A DNA stretch of 46,278 bases, from contig JACPWS010000024.1 of NCBI GenBank assembly GCA_016196925.1, positions 1 through 46,278 of the forward strand, in the 5' to 3' direction. Shown piece after piece: positions 43,371 to 46,278 of this stretch (its first letter is position 1; each line of letters starts with the position of its first letter). Made by a program: the position numbers and the translations under genes. Source of the DNA: Burkholderiales bacterium (GTDB lineage: Bacteria; Pseudomonadota; Gammaproteobacteria; Burkholderiales; Burkholderiaceae_D). The notes below the pieces were generated by a model, which was not told the origin of the DNA, made no database searches, and saw only the letters and a list, made by a program, of their open reading frames with translations.

Positions 43371-43391
43371 AAATGAGAATCAATCTCATTT
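43371..43391 (-). promoter_or_regulatory. Fur box ahead of the TonB receptor
   Basis: An almost perfect 21-base palindrome has arms AAATGAGA and TCTCATTT around ATCAA. It matches the Fur pattern of overlapping TGAGAAT-type half-sites (TGATAATNATTATCA). It lies 84-104 bases from the receptor start codon. The adjacent M3 peptidase start is about 205 bases away on the other strand, so control of that gene is less likely. Confidence 0.85.
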
Positions 43392-43595
43392 AAAGTAAAA
43401 GCTATTCAGTTACGACGCCGATACAACACCGACAGAAAAAATATTTTCATCTTTTAGCAATTTTTGAGAACTTTCAGACCAAAATATGGCCGAAGCCGAC
43501 GGCGGTCATGGAAGTCCAGAATAAATCGCACAACACCGCAACTGGCTCGTTTCGCCCCCAACCATCAGTTAACCATCGTATAAATGGAATACGCC

Positions 43596-45461
43596 ATGCA
43601 TAAATACGTCATCCGCAGCCTGTTTGCGGTCGCGCTGAGCCTGCCCGTCCTGGCCCACGCCGCCAACCCCAAAGACACCGAAGACTATCGCTGGAATCTG
43701 CAAGACCTGTATGCCAGCAGCGCCGCCTGGGACCAGGATGCGGCGCGACTGGAGCAACAGTTCAAGCAAATCGCCGGCTGCAACACCCATTTGGGCGACA
43801 GCCTGCAACGCTTCAAATCCTGCCTGGACTTGAACAGCGACTTGCTGAAGCGCTACGCCCGCCTGGCCAGCTATGCCTCGCAATACCACGACCAGGATAC
43901 CGGCCAGACCGCCGGCCTCGACTTGAACCAGCGCTCCGACATCCTCGGCAGCAAGCTGGAGGCGGCGACTTCCTTCCTGCGCCCTGAAATACTGGCCATG
44001 GGTCAGAAGAAAGTTCAGGGATTCCTGAAGCAAGACAAGTCGCTGTCCATCTACAGCCACATGCTGGACGACATCCTGCGCAGCGCCAGCCACACACTCG
44101 ACAAAAAAGGCGAGGAGCTGATCGCCACTTTCGGCATGGCCACCAACACCGCCAGCGCCGTGTATTCCACCCTGGCGAATGCCGAGATGCCCTGGCCGAA
44201 GATCAAGCTGTCGGACGGCACCGAGGCCGTGATCGATCAGGCCGCTTACACCAAATACCGCTCCTCGCCGAACCGGGCCGACCGCCAGCTGGTGTTCGAC
44301 GCATTCTGGGGCAAATGGAAAGAATTCGAGCGCAGCTATGGCGTCACATTCTACGAATTGCTGAAACGCGATGCGGTATACGCCAAGGTGCGCAATTACC
44401 CCGATTCGCTGACCCAGGCGCTGGACGCGAACAAGCTGCCGCGCGCCGTGTACGACACGCTGATCGCGCAAACCCAGGCCAACCTGCCTACCCTGCACCG
44501 CTATTTCAAGCTGCGCGCCAAGATGCTGGGCGTGCCCGATCTGCATTATTACGACATCTACCCGCCGCTGGTCGGCAGCAAGCTGAAATACCCTATAGAC
44601 CAGAGCGTGCAACTGATGCTGGCGTCCGCCAAGCCGCTAGGCGACGACTACGTGCAAGCGATGACCAAGGCCAGCACGGCGCGCTGGATGGATGTGTATC
44701 CACGTCCGCACAAACGCTCGGGCGCCTACATGAACGGCGTGGCGTACGACGTCCATCCTTACCTGCTGCTGAACCACAACGACGATTACGAGTCGCTCTC
44801 GACGCTGGCGCACGAATGGGGCCACGCCATGCATTCCTATCTGGCGAACAAATCCCAGCCCTTCATCTCGGCCGATTACCCGACCTTCACCGCAGAAATC
44901 GCCTCCACCACCAATGAAGTGTTCCTGCTCGATCACATGCTGAAGATCGCCCAGAGCGACGACGAACGCCTGCTGTATCTCGGCTCGGCGCTGGAAAACC
45001 TGCGCGGCACCTTCTTCCGCCAGGCCATGTTCGCCGACTTCGAGCGCACCGTGCACGCCAAGGTCGACCAGGGCGAATCGCTGACCGGCGAAGCGCTCAG
45101 CAAGATCTACGGCGACATCCTGAAGCGCTACCACGGCGACAAGGATGGCATCGTCAAGATCGACGACAACGTGAGCGTGGAATGGGCTTACATTCCGCAT
45201 TTCTATAACCGTTTCTATGTGTTCCAGTATGCGACCTCGATCGCCGCCGGCTCCATGTTTGCCGAAAAAGTGCTGAAAGGCGGCGCGGCAGAGCGTGACA
45301 ATTATCTGAGCATCCTGAAAGCCGGCGGTTCGGCTTATCCGTATGAACTGGTAAAAAACGCCGGAGTCGACCTGGCTTCGCCGGCGCCGTACCAGGCGGT
45401 GTTTGCGCGCATGAACACGATCATGGATCAGATCGAGGCGATTCAGGCCAAGCGTAAATAA
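43596..45461 (+). CDS. Secreted M3-family oligoendopeptidase (PepF type)
   Basis: This is a zinc peptidase of family M3 (oligoendopeptidase F branch) with a signal peptide (MHKYVIRSLFAVALSLPVLAHA), so it acts outside the cytoplasm, unlike most PepF enzymes. The 621-residue protein has an N-terminal PepF domain (YRWNLQDLYASSAAWDQDAARL) and the zinc site H406-E-W-G-H410 in STLAHEWGHAMHSYLANKSQP. The third ligand is in FTAEIASTTNEVFL (Glu about 27 residues on). EWAYIPHFYNRFYVFQYATS near the C-terminus binds substrate in the family. The ATG at 43596 is preferred because GGAA lies before it; the ATG at 43584 adds four residues. Confidence 0.93.
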   Translation: MHKYVIRSLFAVALSLPVLAHAANPKDTEDYRWNLQDLYASSAAWDQDAARLEQQFKQIAGCNTHLGDSLQRFKSCLDLNSDLLKRYARLASYASQYHDQDTGQTAGLDLNQRSDILGSKLEAATSFLRPEILAMGQKKVQGFLKQDKSLSIYSHMLDDILRSASHTLDKKGEELIATFGMATNTASAVYSTLANAEMPWPKIKLSDGTEAVIDQAAYTKYRSSPNRADRQLVFDAFWGKWKEFERSYGVTFYELLKRDAVYAKVRNYPDSLTQALDANKLPRAVYDTLIAQTQANLPTLHRYFKLRAKMLGVPDLHYYDIYPPLVGSKLKYPIDQSVQLMLASAKPLGDDYVQAMTKASTARWMDVYPRPHKRSGAYMNGVAYDVHPYLLLNHNDDYESLSTLAHEWGHAMHSYLANKSQPFISADYPTFTAEIASTTNEVFLLDHMLKIAQSDDERLLYLGSALENLRGTFFRQAMFADFERTVHAKVDQGESLTGEALSKIYGDILKRYHGDKDGIVKIDDNVSVEWAYIPHFYNRFYVFQYATSIAAGSMFAEKVLKGGAAERDNYLSILKAGGSAYPYELVKNAGVDLASPAPYQAVFARMNTIMDQIEAIQAKRK

Positions 45462-45819
45462 TCCATCGAAGTCCTTTGCGAACAGCACCCCATTTAGCGT
45501 ACTGCGAATGCTCCTTCCCCCTGGCCGGGGGAAGGTTGGGATGGGGGTCGAACGGTGAAAATACCGATTTGGTTAATTGACGTATTTACCCCCACTTGCA
45601 GTGCGCACACTGGCTTGCAAGCCAGTGCCGTTACGCAGGCAGGCGACGCGTCGCCTGAAACCCCTGCTGCACCCCTAACCCTCCCCCTTAAAGTGGGAGG
45701 GGATAAGCGGCAGATTTGAAGGCACCTACATTTCAGACTGAACCCCGCTATAACGCTTTGACTTTCTTCGTGCCTTTCGTGGACACCAGCTTTTCATAAA
45801 AATCATCAGAGACAAGCTC
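45462..45819. other. 358-base intergenic region with repeat copy C
   Basis: No gene is seen. It contains the nested palindromic block 45513-45702 and then a TTCGTG-type repeat at 45767-45785 ending 34 bases before the S46 peptidase start. A weak ribosome site (AGAGAC) precedes that ATG. Confidence 0.65.
45513..45702. repeat. Composite intergenic palindromic repeat, copy C
   Basis: The outer left part is a hairpin CCTTCCCCC/GGGGGAAGG (45513-45535) running into TTGGGATGGGGGT. The outer right part, ACCCCTAACCCTCCCCC followed by GGGAGGGG (to 45702), is roughly its reverse complement. Between them lies the two-hairpin module: hairpin 1 at 45608-45627 (CACTG/CAGTG around GCTTGCAAGC), linker CCGTTACGCAGG, hairpin 2 at 45640-45657 (CAGGCGACG/CGTCGCCTG), then CCCCTGCTGCACC. 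Confidence 0.85.
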
Positions 45820-46278
45820 ATGCAAAAGAAATTACTCGCCCTCCTGCTCACCCTGCCCGGCCTCGCTCTGGCCGACGAAGGCATGTGGACCCTGGATAAC
45901 CTGCCGCAAGCCAGAATGCAGGCCGACTACGGCTTTAAGCCGGATGCTGATTGGGTCAAGCGCGCCATGCTGAGTTCGGCCCGTATGGTGGGTGGCTGCT
46001 CGGCTTCTTTCATCTCGAAAGACGGCCTGATCATGACCAACCACCATTGCGTGGAAGATTGCCTGGAACAGATTTCCAGCGAAAAGAAAAATTACCTGAA
46101 GGACGGTTTTCACGCCAGGGCGCGCAAGGAAGAGCAAGTTTGCCCGGCGATGGAAATGAACCGCCTGGAACAGATCAAGGATGTCACCGCCCAAGTCACG
46201 GCCGCCACCGCCGGCCTCTCCGGCACGGCTTACAAGCAGGCGCAAAATGCCATCCGCGCCACCCTGACCTCGGCCTGC
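45820..46278 (+). CDS. S46-family peptidase (DPP7/DPP11 type), C-terminus outside the window
   Basis: This is a secreted serine peptidase of family S46, which removes dipeptides from peptide N-termini. The first 153 residues are visible of about 700 expected. A signal peptide (MQKKLLALLLTLPGLALA) is followed by DEGMWTLDNLP, the family's mature N-terminus. The catalytic histidine lies in GGCSASFISKDGLIMTNHHCVEDCLEQISS; the catalytic Asp and Ser are beyond the window. Two cysteines in this stretch are likely to form a disulfide. The frame is open to the right edge. It follows the M3 peptidase in the same direction after 358 bases. Confidence 0.93.
   Translation, partial: MQKKLLALLLTLPGLALADEGMWTLDNLPQARMQADYGFKPDADWVKRAMLSSARMVGGCSASFISKDGLIMTNHHCVEDCLEQISSEKKNYLKDGFHARARKEEQVCPAMEMNRLEQIKDVTAQVTAATAGLSGTAYKQAQNAIRATLTSAC

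Overview
The window reads as a chromosomal segment of a betaproteobacterium of the order Burkholderiales, most likely the family Oxalobacteraceae (Undibacterium, Herminiimonas or Janthinobacterium type). This is inferred from the protein sequences, the ccoNOQPGH-hemN order, the hupB-tRNA-tRNA-ppiD order and the algZR/argH neighbourhood; no 16S gene is present. I see no transposase, integrase, phage gene or CRISPR array.

Layout. 1-6430: a microaerobic respiration block on the minus strand, ccoN-ccoO-ccoQ-ccoP (cbb3 oxidase), ccoG, ccoH, a small membrane protein and hemN (cut by the window edge), with an FNR-type site ahead of ccoN. 6500-9100: ppiD, tRNA-Asp, tRNA-Val and hupB, also on the minus strand. 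9387-12304: purT and nadB on the plus strand. 12380-14356: a LytTR response regulator, a LytS-like kinase and a small membrane protein that looks like a copy of the kinase's own membrane domain. 14651-16651: nadC and nadA. 17104-21292: a secreted M13 peptidase and a CocE-type hydrolase. 21498-24921: a frameshifted small exported protein, cheV, ppnN, initiator tRNA-Met and a 75-residue protein. 24940-28256: an AlgZ/AlgR-type pair divergent from argH. 28645-32113: a TRAP transporter whose binding-protein gene is convergent to its membrane genes. 32425-38712: pmbA, darP-mogA, a carboxylesterase, purU-yaeQ and a CurA-like reductase. 38838-40999: a DUF1294 protein, hyi, an SBF-type transporter and a possible leader ORF. 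41185-46278: a Fur-controlled TonB siderophore receptor, a secreted M3 peptidase and the start of an S46 peptidase.

How the genes fit together. The cco genes build and mature a high-affinity terminal oxidase, and HemN supplies haem without oxygen, so a low-oxygen switch is expected. NadB, NadA and NadC are the complete de novo route from aspartate to nicotinate mononucleotide. PurU makes formate and PurT consumes it. Three exported peptidases (M13, M3, S46), a CocE-type hydrolase and a TRAP carboxylate transporter suggest use of peptides and organic acids.

The least expected features lie between genes. Three loci (about 16.9, 35.2 and 45.6 kb) carry a two-hairpin repeat in which the linkers are conserved while the hairpin arms differ completely but still pair. 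A 24-base sequence containing TACT-N7-AGTA occurs with one mismatch ahead of nadA and ahead of the SBF transporter, in the same orientation. Other points of interest are the duplicated kinase sensor domain, the frameshifted exported protein and the short ORF ahead of the SBF gene.
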